Shown here piece after piece: positions 13,001 through 23,916 of a stretch of DNA of 64,000 nt (positions are counted from its first letter, which is position 1; each line of letters begins with the position of its first letter). Below the pieces are notes generated by a model. That model ran no database searches. It saw only the letters and a program-made list of their open reading frames with translations, and had not been told where the DNA came from. The DNA is taken from positions 372,001 through 436,000 of the forward strand of contig ML976675.1 in the NCBI GenBank assembly GCA_010015655.1. The letters run 5' to 3'. A program made the position numbers and the translations under genes. The stretch comes from Bimuria novae-zelandiae CBS 107.79 (Eukaryota > Ascomycota > Dothideomycetes > Pleosporales > Didymosphaeriaceae).

Positions 13001-13033
13001 CGCCTCGTTTAAGCCCTCCAGCAGAGCGTCCAT
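10013..13033 (-). CDS. srs2: UvrD/Rep-family DNA helicase, Srs2 orthologue
   Basis: A single exon encodes 1006 residues. SF1A helicase motifs appear in order: Q motif LNEAQRAAV (8-16), Walker A APPGSGKTKT (27-36), Ia CTFTIKAAREMKERI, II LIDEYQDTN (about 214-222), III GDPDQSIYSFRAAE, IV EMNYRSS, V STIHAAKGLEWPVVFIP and VI YVGITRAKG. The fungal nuclear member with this N-terminal layout is Srs2. It is a 3'-5' translocase that strips Rad51 filaments and limits crossovers; Srs2 acts with SUMO-PCNA in yeast. The C-terminal third is disordered and Pro/Ser-rich. It contains AITGFFKRS, which resembles a PCNA-interacting (PIP-like) segment (inference). A mitochondrial or other UvrD paralogue is less likely because no targeting peptide is visible. 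Confidence 0.92.
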   Translation of the reverse strand: MDALLEGLNEAQRAAVTSPSSVLQVLAPPGSGKTKTLTARVAYLVNHERLQPWNIIVCTFTIKAAREMKERITGFVGEGIEKKLILGTFHSVARRFLVRYGQEIGIPRNFGIADTGDSKSIIQRIIEHRQYLVPPDIARGRISGLKARNISAEQFAATQKKTDDHEFANVYFEYEEQLKAQNLLDYDDLLVRCVELLRKQPNCVSTIQAVLIDEYQDTNNVQYELMKHLARASGRITIVGDPDQSIYSFRAAEIKNLLRMRKDYPESSVINLEMNYRSSGCILTAAMAVIEQDESRIDKTLIATHCVGEQPTLRHLATAQVEAWWIVDEIQRTTILTAGLLNYNDYAILIRSAALSLSIERALAKVGIPYRMVGGLRFFDRAEIKLILDYLRIINQPDSNDILIRIINRPSRKVGETTVKALVQEAEEEKINLWTLILRSAQGKRKPRSKITKPAQLGIDTFVNLILTAQKKLHQEDSCDLLGLIGHVIQKTKLESYLKSTYKDDWKERWANVEELVNQATQMATSVANGEEVADDALPIVEGLQQRQDTAADLLSKFLANVTLSSAIEQPNGEEGNQVTISTIHAAKGLEWPVVFIPAVYMGSIPHSRAEDHDEERRLLYVGITRAKGLLYLSCPVKLASSEETVLSKFVNDPRIEKFFSRCGPTIGWLAVRDLAQILRRPCPLVTEVQTARGLLERPEDDKYPFTRDEIDGEESFSFHGSYNVTEPFPKRPKFHHSISNIGGNSLEQGPGYTMATPFLGASAGFTSAKDVRTLQQEAENARMLAHANAMFGKPTFSDVNVLGTSNTPTYKEVNKLGSNSGPAKKVKPRAAGQGAITGFFKRSASTLSEDSEPPLLIPKAHPLPQPSISNFNRPLADVSNQQTYPTHSYRPHQPPSFPTHNLRSAPMSTKPKKATPAPEEEAEYKKYVLFSSSPQKPDNELIVISSEDKTLPAAPGFRPAATLHTTSMGQLQSQGAAQRRTLGARRSMQGWSVKHSAPPRPRPQP

Positions 13034-13531
13034 CAGCGCAGTTGGCGGTGTCGAGGTTACTGCAGTGTTGAAGCAGACGTGCTTGAGTCTTGGGACGGGA
13101 AGAGTGGCACGCTACCGGTTTGCCTAGCCCCAATAAAGAAAAGTGTCTACACGCTCTCACGTGGAGATAAGAAACGATAAAACAACCTTGGTTGAAGCTT
13201 CATGGGTCCGGACCGGGGGAATGACTCTACTTCCTGCCATCACACACACATAACATGCTTTGTGAACGCTGCGTCTACATCCTTCGGAGTCAAGAGGATC
13301 GGGTGTGGAGAGGGTGCGTGCTTCTTTCATACTATAACCTCGCGGATAGCGCATATCAAATCAGGCTGGCCTTCTCTAGGCATCGATCAGGGTGGCACCG
13401 ACACAGCACTAGGCTAAACGTCTGAATACCAAGTGATATTCAAGATTGGTTAATTACGCACAAGCTTCTGTTTAAAGACCTTCAAGGCACTTTCTTGGAT
13501 TTGTTGCTCAATTGACCGTCCTGTTCGTTGA
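13034..13531. other. Intergenic between srs2 and HET gene
   Basis: This contains the srs2 promoter and probably the missing first exon of the HET gene. No clear ATG exon was resolved here. Confidence 0.4.
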
Positions 13532-16003
13532 CTGGCCTCGTGCCACCGGTCGGAGATCACGGCTAACTTTGCAAATCTTTTCAGAACTTACGCTATACAA
13601 TTCGAACATCACAGAGACGGTAAAAGCCTACTTCGTTCAGCGCAAGAGCATTGCCGCATATGTCGCGTCTTGTTGCAATATAGTGAACAGATGCAGCGTA
13701 AGGCAAAACTACACAATCCTTTCGACGAAATCAAACTCTCCACAACAGCGTCAATCACCAGAGCGAATAATCTTAGTGTCGATGAGATGTATCGCTTCGA
13801 GTTCAAGATCAATATTGATGGCAACCACCAAGCCATGCGAACGTTCCTTTTAAAGACAATCGGTGAGCACCAGCACTTGTATTCATAACAAAATGAGAAG
13901 ATTGACAACGATGTCTAGATGCTGGTGACCCACGATTCCGGACGTCGCTTTCGTAGGCCATCCCCCGAGATTTCAACACAAAGGCCTCCTACTGACTTAA
14001 CGCACCTTTAGGGATGACACGTCGTCGGACGAAGTGTTCCAGCTGGCTAGACAGTGGATGCGCAAGTGCAAGTGCGCGGATGAACTGCGACGGCCCTCTA
14101 GATATCCAACAAGATTGATAGATCTTGCAAATCTCAAGGCACATGGCCGCTTCGACAAGCCAATGCTCACATTCAATCATCAGTCGGATAACAAAACGAT
14201 AAGACTAGTCGAAACGGTCGGATGGAACGACGGCTGCCCTGGCGATGATTATCAATATGTTACTCTAAGTCACTGTTGGGGTCCCCCTAAGATGGCAGAG
14301 AAGCAGATTAAACTGCGCTCTAGCAATATAGAAGATTTCAAGCGAGGCCTTTCTTTAGATGATCTTCCCAAAACCTTCCGACAAGCAATGGAATTTGCTG
14401 CAAAGATTCCAAAGGTCGGCTACATTTGGTGAGGACTCACCTGACATTTGTAAGTGTTATTGGCTAATGCGGGCTTTTGTGTGAAAGGATAGATTCGCTT
14501 TGCATCAAACAAGGCGACGTGGAAGATTGGTTGAAGGAATCAGCAGCTATGGGTCAGGTTTACAGCTACACGTTCCTCAATATCTCAGCCACGGCTGGGA
14601 CAGATAGCACGTTCGGGTTGTTTTCCAGAAGGGAGAGAGGGTGTCTTTTCGAGGCAGATGTGAACCTGGACATGGACGGGGTACCAAGCGTCAAAAGCCA
14701 GGATCCGATCACAGACACGGTCGCGGATAAAGGACGGTCAGGTAAATTCGAAGTTGGAGACCATCTTCACCGCTGCACAATCTCCGATGCGTCATTCTGG
14801 GCTGACCACGTTGAAAATGCACCTGTGAATCGTCGTGGCTGGGTCCTCCAGGAAAGACTCATGTCTCCACGGGTATTACACTTCTGCGAAGGCCAGGTAG
14901 CGTGGGAATGTTCAGAGATCAACGCCTCCGAGGGACAGCCTCAAGGAACGCACCATCTTCAGCTCACCACTAAATATGCTGTCGAAGAATCTAGATGGAA
15001 AGGATTGAACCCAATGCACGATGGGAAACGGCTTCGGCAAATTCGCTTGCGCGGCTTGAACGACCCCGATCCGCATCTGAATAAGAACGAAGTATACTCT
15101 TTGGAACTATGGCGTCGCATTGTCGAAGTTTACTCCAAGACTGCCATTACAAAGTCCGAAGACAAGCTGATCGCCCTATCAGGTATTGCAAAACTGATGG
15201 CGGACAAAATCGGGGGGTCAGGATCGCCTGCTGAATATGTCGCCGGTTTGTGGAAAAATCAATTGGCTAGTCAACTGCTTTGGAAAGTCGACCCCGATTT
15301 TGACCGACTTACGAAGGTATTCACCACTCAGACTACTGCACCTGAGTCCTATAGAGCTCCTTCGTTCTCTTGGGCGTCCATAAATACTGAAACCGGAAAA
15401 GGGATCACGACCGCAGAAGTGACCGATACGGATCTTCTCCTTCGGGTTGACGATGTGCATATCACACTGGAGACAGAGGGCAACCCATACGGCATGGTAA
15501 AGTCTGGTCGCCTTTCGATATGGGGTAAGCTACGAGCAGCAGTACTCTACAAGAAGCCCAGAGGATGCTTTGGTTGGAAGCTTGTAGGGCGCGGAGATCT
15601 TGATGGAGAGGTGGTCAGTGCCTGAGTAAACGTATAAGATTGTCCCCTATAGGCTAATTGGTTGCAGCATACGAATGTGTATCTCGATTGTCCAGAACGA
15701 GATGAAACCCGGATCTTCGCCTCGGATGGCAGCGCCAATGATGACGCCGGCATCTTTATTGTTCCTGTTGCAAAAGGCGAACGAACAGCCTCGGAAGAAT
15801 CAAAATACCTCACGTGTCTCATATTACAACTCGAAAGAACGGATCCAAGCAACGAGTTAAGAAGGATTGGACTGACAAGACTCAGTCCATGGGCAGACAA
15901 GATTGCTATGCAGGACTACAAGATCTTGGACGTTTCCGAGGGGGATCAGTTCATGCCGCACAATGGGTACGAAGCAGGGTTACATCGTATCACGCTGGTC
16001 TAG
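13532..16003 (+). CDS. HET-domain (heterokaryon incompatibility) protein, 5' end unresolved
   Basis: Well-supported exons are: up to 13862 (open from 13532, or after an acceptor at 13584), 13919-13952, 14012-14428, 14488-15610 and 15668-16003. The 34-nt second exon is supported by phase on both sides and by continuity of the family pattern AGDPRFRTSL-DDTSSDEVFQLARQW. The N-terminal region has HCRICRVLL. The HET domain follows: PTRLIDL, YVTLSHCWG, LPKTFRQAM, YIWIDSLCIKQ, EWLKESAAMGQVYS-type segment, RGWVLQERLMSPRVLHF and WECSE. HET domains act as cell-death effectors in non-self recognition after hyphal fusion. No NACHT/WD40 module is attached. The initiating ATG was not found; a tidy intron end (GGCTAAC...TTTTCAG at about 13561-13584) suggests an upstream exon. 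No stop interrupts the frame, unlike the HET copy at 41.7 kb. Confidence 0.85.
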
Positions 16004-16917
16004 GAGTATGTATTTGGGCATCGGTAGGGAGGATGAATAATGGTAGACGCGAAGGACTCATCATTCGCACTCGATGTCCAGTCTGGCGTTTACACAGCAC
16101 TTTAACACTTGATTGCATGGCATTGCTGTATATGAGTTCGAAAAGTGCTGCTATACATTGAAGGACCGGAAGCGACCGTGACTGCTCCAGTGGACCGAAA
16201 ATCTTGACAACAAGGACCTGATATTACATAGAGCATGGAGCAGTTAGTCAAATCTCGTTGACGCAGTCCAAACCTAGTCAACGTGCGCTAATTCTAGCGT
16301 ATTGATTGGATACGAGATCCCCGCATGACCTATTTGGGGGCGAAACACGTGTGTCCGAAACGTCGCGGAGTCCGCTTCAGCAGAGCGCCACAATGCATAC
16401 ATTCCGGAGGTTCAACTGCGACTACGATCGGAGTATTTCCACAAGCGCTTTCGGAAACGTCTTGATTCGTCCGTCGCGTGGCTGATTACCACCTCTCGTA
16501 TGCGCTCTACAACTTGACAAGTTCCAATACCGTATCCGGTGATGAGCTTGCTGGGACTTCATCTCCTAATCCGTGATGTTCTCTAATACTAGAAGAAAGA
16601 AGGACTGAATGCGAAGTACGATTGCTCTTGAACTAGGATATTCCATCCGATTTCTGCTGAATCCATCTCCATCGCGTATTTTCCGCCTCAGCTGCAGCGA
16701 AGTCTGCTAGTATTGCACATTTTGTGTCAACTGCGTACGAATGTAGTTCTCGTGTTGTCATTCTCAGCTGAACTCTCTTCGAGTATCACCTTCAAATCTT
16801 CGTGTTAGAACGACATATATTCTCTTGGACCATCCCTCTAACATGTAACTACCATCACCAAACTTCTTATTCCTAAGTCGTTCATTGCAACAGTTCATCA
16901 TTCCTATAACTAAAATC
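16004..16917. other. Intergenic, nothing recognised
   Basis: Nine hundred bases without a supported gene. It includes the promoter and leader of the NlpC/P60 gene, which has a T/C-rich stretch just before the ATG. Confidence 0.5.
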
Positions 16918-17903
16918 ATGCGCGCCTCCCTTTTTGCCTCGCTCTTCCTGGCCGCCGTCTCCACGGTCACTGCTGCCTCTCACAAAAATGGGCCTTGTAC
17001 CGGCAAGAACGGCGTGGAGGGTGTTTGCATCTCCACGAAGTCTTGCACGAATGGTGGCGGCTCGTACATCAGCAACAAATGCCCAGGTCTTCCCGACGAG
17101 ATCAAATGCTGCACGAAGCCTTCCTGCCAGAAGGCTGCTCAGAAAGGCGACTGCAGATTTGTTGACAAGTGTGGAAGTGGGAAGACCACTCTTACAGGTC
17201 TCTGCCCGGGACCAGATTCTTTCAAATGCTGCGTGCCAAAACCAGGGACTACACCGAAGCCGCCTACGACCCCGAAGCCCAAGCCAACTCTGAACTTGGG
17301 CGAGAAGATCTTGAAGAAAGCGCAGGAGCAGAAGGGCGTTCCATGTAGGTTCGGATCTCTCGATTCATGGACGATATTGACGCTTGATAGATCATTGGGC
17401 TGGTGGCAATTGCAAGGGCAAGACTGGAGGCGGGTTCGACTGCTCTGGACTCGTCTCTTGGGCCGTTTGCCAGGTTACTGGCCGTGATCTATTCAAAGAA
17501 GGTCTGCGGGTCACCCGCAGCATGTACTGCGCATCTGAAAAGAAACTCAAATACAAGTATGCCTCCCATACATCTCTCCTTAGGTACAACTGCTCATTCA
17601 ATACAGAAAAGTTCCCTTTTCTAAGCGCCGTGCTGGCGACGCTGTCTTTTTCGGAGTAAGTGAACCTTCACCTTCGCAAGTGAATTTGTCAGTTTGGCGG
17701 TGCTCGTTGAATTTGCACTAATTGTACCTACGCTATAGGGCAAATGCGACTGCAAGAAAAACCCTGGCGGTATCCATCACGTTGGTCTGATGATGGACAA
17801 TGGCTACACCATGTTCAATGCTTTGAAGACGGGAACGAACATCAGGAAGGACAACTTCAAGAACTGGAGCGAGAAGGCCTGCCCTTATGTTATTCGATTC
17901 TAG
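16918..17903 (+). CDS. Secreted NlpC/P60 cysteine peptidase with two Cys-rich modules
   Basis: Four exons, 16918-17344, 17391-17556, 17607-17655 and 17739-17903 (807 nt), give 268 residues. The start MRASLFASLFLAAVSTVTA is a signal peptide. Two similar Cys-rich modules follow (about residues 23-70 and 73-105). Each has spaced cysteines and ends CPG....KCC; modules of this kind accompany fungal secreted lysozyme-like enzymes. A Pro/Lys/Thr linker then leads to an NlpC/P60 domain with the catalytic Cys in FDCSGLVSWAVCQVTG, then RRAGDAVFFG and the His in GGIHHVGLMMDNGY. This family cuts gamma-D-glutamyl-diaminopimelate bonds of bacterial peptidoglycan, a polymer fungi lack. An antibacterial or bacterial-prey role and a bacterial origin of the catalytic domain are inferred. 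The four exons show it is well adapted to the fungal genome. Confidence 0.88.
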
Positions 17904-18411
17904 TGAGCAAGCGTGATGTATACTCAGGCCGACACCAGGCTCTAGAGCTTGTTGGTGGCTCCTTGTCTTTATTCTTTCTCTTCTCTTTGCTGTACCTCTG
18001 TTTGTGTATGTTGCTTCTATATAGAAATCAAATTCTCCAATTCAATGGCGCATTAGCGTGCCATATTTACTAAGACAAATGAGCGCCTTGTCCCAGGCAA
18101 AGTCCGTCTCCATGTAGTATACAACTCGTGATACCAAAGTAGGGGCAACGATTACGGGTGCCGCAACAACCGCAGGGGCGCCCCTGCTTTCGCCACGGCG
18201 GTCGGTGGCTTGTCCTTGTTGCAGTTCAGGCTCTCCCGTCAACGTCGACTGTGTCATATGCCCATCGGTCCATTTTCCAGCTGTCCTATGGAAGACATTC
18301 TGCGTCGCTGGGCGGGACAGAATGGTGGGATTCGATTCTTAACGTTGCTGAGGTTCTGATGAATAAAATTTTAAGTTAGGAAATATTGTGCACTAGCAAG
18401 GGCGGTGAGGA
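17904..18411. other. Convergent intergenic region
   Basis: This lies between the 3' ends of the NlpC/P60 gene and the rhodopsin-family gene. Nothing else was recognised. Confidence 0.5.
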
Positions 18412-19837
18412 TCACATCTTCGGATCTTGATCTATGTAACTCATCCGTTCTGCATCCGTAACAGAGAAGCACCGCTCCACCATTATTTGCATCGAAGGGT
18501 CGTCCGAGAATCTCTGAGTGGCGCTGAAGTCATTCTCAACTTTGTGGTGTGTCATCCTCAAGCCTCTCTCGCTATCATTATCGCCCTCCTTACTGGTCGC
18601 ATTCGTCGTCCGAGAGCCTTTCTTCATTTTTTGAAACGTTGTCGTGTACCAATTCGGGGATCTGGGCATTCCTTGTGCTTCTGCTTCGTGTACGACATGT
18701 TTTGAGCTTACACCCTTGAATGTCCCAGACTCCGCCTCACCAGCGATTTTGCACATGTCGAAGTCGTTACCGCCACTGGGTCTACGTCGGCTACCGAAAG
18801 CATAGGAGGAGGACCGTAGACCGTAAGGGTAAGGTCGCAAGTTGGAGCGCTGAGAGGAAATGCCGAGTCGGGCTAAGACGAGATTGAGCAGCGGGCGGAT
18901 GGTGGCTAAGCTCCCCGCGGTAATAGCTAGGCCTTGCTCGACGGTGGACCAAATAGCAATGTCCGTGGTCTCCCACAGGAAATCTTTCGATCGAAACGTC
19001 TTCATGTAGGGTACCCGAGCGACGACTGCGGCACTTGCACTGAACACGTTAGCAAGGAACGAAAATATATGGAGAAACCAGCACTCACATGCAACCCATG
19101 GCTAAGAGAGGGATCAGCGCGACCTTAGTACTACGCTTCAGCTGAAGCGTCATGACGAGAAATGCGGGCAGGATAGCGAAAATGAAGTCGGATATGATGC
19201 TGAAAACGCTGTATAAGTAGGCTAGCGCAATGATGACTTCGATATTGACGCAAGTCCCGTCTTGTGTCGATGTATTCCAAAAATATGAGATAGGATTGCA
19301 TTGGAACAGTGTAACAAAGAAAAAGGCTGCCCCTGCCACTATAGATATGAACATGGCGGCGCGGATGATCCAGATGTGGAGTTTTCTGACAGCAATCCGT
19401 AGAAGACTGTAAAAAAGACGCTCAGATTAGTGTTGGTTCTTATGATCGGGAGCACAACTCACAAGAACCCGATGGACAGTTTTGAACTGATCATTGAGCA
19501 ACAGTAGAAGAGGTAGCAGAACCACCAACAGTGCCGCGCCGTTTCATAGTTTTCAACAGACAGATGCTGACGGTGTCTCCCAGTCCCGTAGTGGACGCCA
19601 AGCATTGAAGCAGTTGCGTACGCTATGAAACCAATCTGCCCTGGTTAGTGACTTCTGGCTCAATTGGAGAGAGATACGTACTACAGCTGAGCCCATTAAA
19701 TAGTCGTCTCTACCGAACGCCTTCACCATCTTGATGCGCACGTACACTCGCAAGGAATAGGCGATGACAGCAGTACACATAAATGCAATGTCGACAGCGA
19801 GCAGCTCCGGTCCACGATTAGGAACTGGAGAAGCCAT
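18412..19837 (-). CDS. Rhodopsin-domain (PTH11-like) integral membrane protein
   Basis: Four exons, 19837-19682, 19635-19463, 19406-19089 and 19039-18412, give 1275 nt and 424 residues; the introns are 46-56 nt. Seven membrane helices are expected. Diagnostic stretches are AFGRDDYLM, IGFIAYATASMLGVHYGTG, YCCSMISSKLSIGFFLLRI, FQCNPISYFWN with DGTC, FAILPAFLVMTLQLKRSTK, AMGCIASAAVVARVPYMK and TVEQGLAITAGSLATIRPLL. These match the large Pezizomycotina rhodopsin-domain family, which includes the PTH11 surface-sensing receptor of Magnaporthe. There is no CFEM domain before the first helix. The cytoplasmic tail is about 150 residues. Ligand and role are unknown; family members are numerous and mostly uncharacterised. 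Confidence 0.9.
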
Positions 19838-21528
19838 GATGCTTACTGCCAGAGGCTCCTACCTCCAGGCGCTGTGAGAAGGAAGAGAGCTTTCAAAGAC
19901 GAGAGAAACGTTGCATTAGGAGGTCTAAGAAAGCCCAGTCCCTTGAAGCTGTAGTGCCGCGTACTATAGGCCACATGTAATCGGGTCACATGGATCCCTT
20001 TTGCAGCTACTCCCCGTAGCGAGGGTTAGCCTTTCGTTTCAGACATGCGGCAACAACTTCCCGAATGAGACAATTGGTGGGGCTGCTGCATCTCCACGTG
20101 CGTCTTTCGGTTATCTGATGGCATCTAGAGCCGCTTATCGATTCCAGGCGCGGTCATGACTCGAGTGAGGTGAGCCGCTGCCTCCAACGATGCACATAAG
20201 GACGGTGTCACACAATCTTCCTGGGCTAACAATGTCCTGGATGTTGCTACAGTACCATACCATAGGTATGTACTGCCTGCTTCCAAGAACATAAATTGCC
20301 GACCTTCCACTCTCCAGGCAAAGTTCTGGGAGCACCTGCATAAATATTGGCAGGAACCAGGGTATGATCGTTGGAGTTTACTCCGATCCCCATCATAAAC
20401 ACTCGTATCTGTTGTTTCTATGCACCTAGCATAAAGATCTGATGCTCCATGACAGCGAGAAGCATTACGCCACAAGAAAATTCTGCGATGGGTCCTACTA
20501 CACGAATAGCGCAGTGCCACAGAAGTATTGTGTCTCCCCACAGCATGATGTCGCTGTTAAACGTTCGGCATACGCTAACCCGGTTAGATGATTTTTCCGG
20601 GGGATGTGCATGCACCGGCGAGCAACACCAAAAGGGGACCTGCATCTTCGGCTCTTCTTCGGCCACGGCACTTTCAAATCGCATGGTTCTCCCAGTTTTA
20701 GGAAAGCACATCAGTCAACGGAGATCAGCGGCGCCTCGATTTTCTCGATTTGCGCGACAAATAAAGTTTAGCTTCGACTCGTGCGGTGTGCGCGTGCACC
20801 AAAAGAGGTTCACTGCAGCCGTGCTAGACCGGAACACGAATTAGGTAGGATGCCGTGCCTCACTCGAGTACAGCGATGTACCCTGGATTTTGGCAAGAAG
20901 AAAATGCACAAAACAAGACGCAACAGTGCTCAATTCGATCATAGCCCCTGATCTACATTTGGACGATCCGCGGGAGACATTGTAGGGCCTAGGCACCGTT
21001 CAGGGTGTATCTTTTATTGTCGTTATCGACCTGAACAGATCATGCGACACACATCAACTGAGAAACGCGACGATGATCTAGGCACCGTTATGGGGCAAGA
21101 ACCACGGGACGCCAACCAAACATGGAAGCCACCATCCTCAGCGCACACTGGGTTCGATTCCCAGCAAGTGCAGTGTTTTTGGCTTCGCTAAGCGTGGTTC
21201 GTTTTGGGAATGCATTCGAATGCTTTGATCTCTGATTGCTACAGTTCTTCTACTTAGTGTTAAGATGTGGATCCCAACGGCTGGGAGGAGGGTCGGAGAA
21301 GACGAAGCTCGCGAATGCGAGGGGTGGTGTTACCCAAGACTGGAACCAAGGAGGGGGAGTATCGTCTTTATTTTCTTGTTAGTTGACGCCTCTCCCATGT
21401 CAATGAACCGCTGTCTCCCAGCAACGTCAGAATTATATCCCATATTCGTCTACAGATTTGCTATACCAGCCCACAGGCTGTCCTATGCGAGAGAGAGCTT
21501 CCACAAACTCTGCAAAACATACACAAAA
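19838..21528. other. 1.7-kb region without a supported gene
   Basis: Several 70-155-codon open frames exist on both strands (for example 20449-20844 and 21265-21729 on +), but none shows a known domain or consistent splice sites. A B-box-like T arm (CTGGGTTCGATTCCCAG) followed by a T-run occurs at about 21147-21180 without the rest of a tRNA. The motif CTAGGCACCGTT occurs twice, near 20989 and 21079. Confidence 0.4.
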
Positions 21529-21917
21529 CTACGGCTTCTCATCTTGTCTAGCCTCTTCGGCTCTCCTTTGATTCTCTTTAGCCAATTTTGGATAGAAATC
21601 TCTCACCATCCCTGCATCCACGTACTCAAACCACTCATCGACTCTTTCCCCATCCGCTTCAAATCCCATCTTCCAGACATACTCGTTTCGGTACTCGCCT
21701 ACAACCTACACCACGCGACAGATTATTAGCTAGGTTCTAACTTCAAATGTTCACCTGCCCGTCGGATCTACTTGAACGGTGCGGAGACTCAGCGTATCGA
21801 AACTTACCGTCTCACCCTTTGCTTCCATGAACATCACAATCTTCGTCCTCTCCTTGCCTTCAAAATCCATAGATGTTCCCTCGATAACGTCCTTGACTGT
21901 CACGTGGAAGCTAATTA
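21529..21917 (-). pseudogene. 3' half of a SnoaL/NTF2-like gene, cut off at the AT-rich island
   Basis: On the minus strand, an exon from about 21917 to 21808 and an exon 21705-21529 join across an intron 21706-21807 (GTAAGT...TAG) in phase 0. The product includes VTVKDVIEGTSMDFEGKERT, MFMEAKGETVVGEYRNEYVW and VDEWFEYVDAGMVRDFYPKL. This pattern belongs to the small fungal SnoaL-like (polyketide-cyclase/NTF2 fold) proteins. Those begin about 60-80 residues earlier with a loop carrying the active-site entrance. The missing N-terminal half would lie where the RIP-mutated island starts (about 21918), and I did not find it on the far side of the island. Confidence 0.65.
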
Positions 21918-22097
21918 GCGTAATTAAGCTAAATTTTATACTCTTTAGTCTATGCTTTAATAAAGTAGTACTTATAATAAAAGTAAAGGACTATAGAGAC
22001 GTAATAAATAGACGTCTTTTTAAGGAGCTTATAATACTTTAAAAACTTTAAGTAGGTTACTATTATGTTAATTTTTAAGTAGTCCTTTAAAGCGTTA

Positions 22098-22158
22098 ACG
22101 TGGTTCACCACCGAGCGGGCCAACCCCACCGAGCGGGCCAACCCCACCGAGCGGGCCA
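22098..22158 (+). repeat. Left inverted end of Fot1/pogo relic with three GC-rich tandem units
   Basis: The unit CACCGAGCGGGCCAACC is repeated with the last copy incomplete. It is GC-rich and apparently free of C-to-T damage, in contrast to the element body. Confidence 0.85.
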
Positions 22159-22859
22159 CTTTTTAAAAGTTAGTCTATTGCGAAGCGCCTCCTACAACAC
22201 TACTATAATTTACTATAATTCGCAGAACATAGAAATACTATTTAGACTTATCGCTATTAGATGCATCTACAATTTCTACTGCGCAGGTGCGAGCGTTGTG
22301 GCTAGCTTCGCCGCAACGTCCGCAGCGCCTCTGCCCACGCACCCTCTTTGCAGACTCTTTACCCTCCTTTTGCCTACTACTATCCTTTTTAGCTATTAAA
22401 TTGACTACCTCTCTTACTATAAGTGTCTTAGCTGCCTAAATATACTCCCTCTTTTAACTTTTTACCTTTATTGCTATCTTTACTACCTTATAAAGCCCTG
22501 CTATTTCTTATTATATTAACACTATTTCGTGCCCTATTAATGCAACACCTTTGTTAAGCTACTTAACAGCTCTAAGAAGCGGAGAAACTAGTAAATCTCT
22601 ATACTTCTATACACGCTTACGAACTAGCGTTAACTAAGCCTCTATCTTATAGAGGTTACTTAGTGTTTTTAATTCCTATAGGGTGTCCTCTGCGTTAGGT
22701 GGAGTTAGCGTACGAAGAACTATATTAAGTCTTAATAACACCGCCTCTAGGTTATGTAGGACTAATCTAGCGCCTCTAAAGCCTACGCAGATATTCGCCT
22801 TTATTATTACTTTTTTAAAAGCTACTTTAAAGGCTAGTAGAAAGGTCTCCTTCTTAATC

Positions 22860-23420
22860 TACTTAGTGCCGTACCGTGCCAAGCTACTAATCTCATTACT
22901 ATACGCCTGCTTTAAAGGCGAAAAATAACCTATATTAAGTGGCTGCAAGAGGTGTGATAAGTGTAAAAGTATATAAAGAATAATAATCTTCTGTTCCTTA
23001 TAGTATTTATGGAATTCGTGTGAGCAGTGGCTCTCGTGGCTATCTATAATTAGTAGCTAGTGTGCACCTAAACTACGCGCCTTAGTATAGGTATTAAAGT
23101 GCCTTAGCTAGGCAAGACTAAGCTTATTTAACGTCTAGCTATTAAGACTAACTTTAATAACCTAGTCTTAGGGTAGATTATAGAACTAGGACGTAATTAG
23201 AACCTTACTAAGGAAGATAAGAAAGGGTAGTAGAGCCTAGCCTTTAGCGCTAACACCCTAAATATTAGTAACTTACTTATAGTTACTAGATTAAATCTTC
23301 TTTAGGTTGCTTTGCTTCTTAGAGCCTGTAAAGACCATCTAACCCTGTATTACCCCTATTATAAAGCCTATCTTATCGAAGTTATACGTGTCGTTATCAG
23401 CAATACCGTACTTAGCCTTA
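22860..23420 (-). pseudogene. Decayed pogo/Fot1 DDE transposase
   Basis: One minus-strand frame, interrupted by many TAA/TAG codons, still reads the family pattern: a GVSAKG-ALLPFLIF-like block, a WVIAVS-NGWT-like block seen as VIKVSLNS-T, LLIIDSHESHCSHEF (second catalytic Asp) and HLSHLLQPLNIGYFSPLKQA (third catalytic region). Nearly all stops fall where CAA, CAG or TGG is expected, as RIP produces. Confidence 0.8.
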
Positions 23421-23916
23421 GTATTAGTAACTAGCTTAAACTAGAGCGTTATAATACGTGGATCTTCGTTTAGGGCTTACTAATAATTATATAGATAGCT
23501 CCTTTAAAGCTTAATTTCTAGCGTATGCGTCTTAAGCCTGTCTATCTAGTGCTTACTAATAGGCTATCTACTACGCTTAGTAAGTAGATTATTAGCTATA
23601 TCTTAGACTATATCCCTTGTTGCACCTATTCCTCGCTAGTTAAGCTTAAGTATACGTCGGACTAGAGCCTCCTCCTCTAGCTTAGTTAGCTTCTTTAAGT
23701 TAGGCTCGCGATCGCGTCGAGAGAGGGCTCCTTAGTATTATTATTATACTATTATTTAAGGCACGCTAAAGGCTATAATAACGCGTCTTTTACTCTTATT
23801 ATAATTTTTAATTATAGCTTAGATAGCAAGCTATAATGCGCTTTTAGTATAAGGTTGTTACGCGTTATATTGTAATGGCATTATAGTATAAGCTAGAGGT
23901 GGGCTGCATTTAGCAA

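Noticed and set aside
20125..20844. Overlapping open frames on both strands, considered as a decayed membrane protein
   Set aside because: No consistent frame, splice sites or family motif could be established.
21141..21180. T-arm/B-box-like sequence followed by T-run
   Set aside because: The upstream sequence does not form acceptor, D or anticodon stems, so a tRNA cannot be supported.
21265..21729. 154-codon plus-strand open frame
   Set aside because: It lies opposite the SnoaL-like remnant, whose minus-strand frame has family motifs and a proper intron, so the plus frame is a shadow.
22683..22928. 81-codon plus-strand frame in the AT-rich island
   Set aside because: It is the reverse of the decayed pogo transposase and has no independent support.
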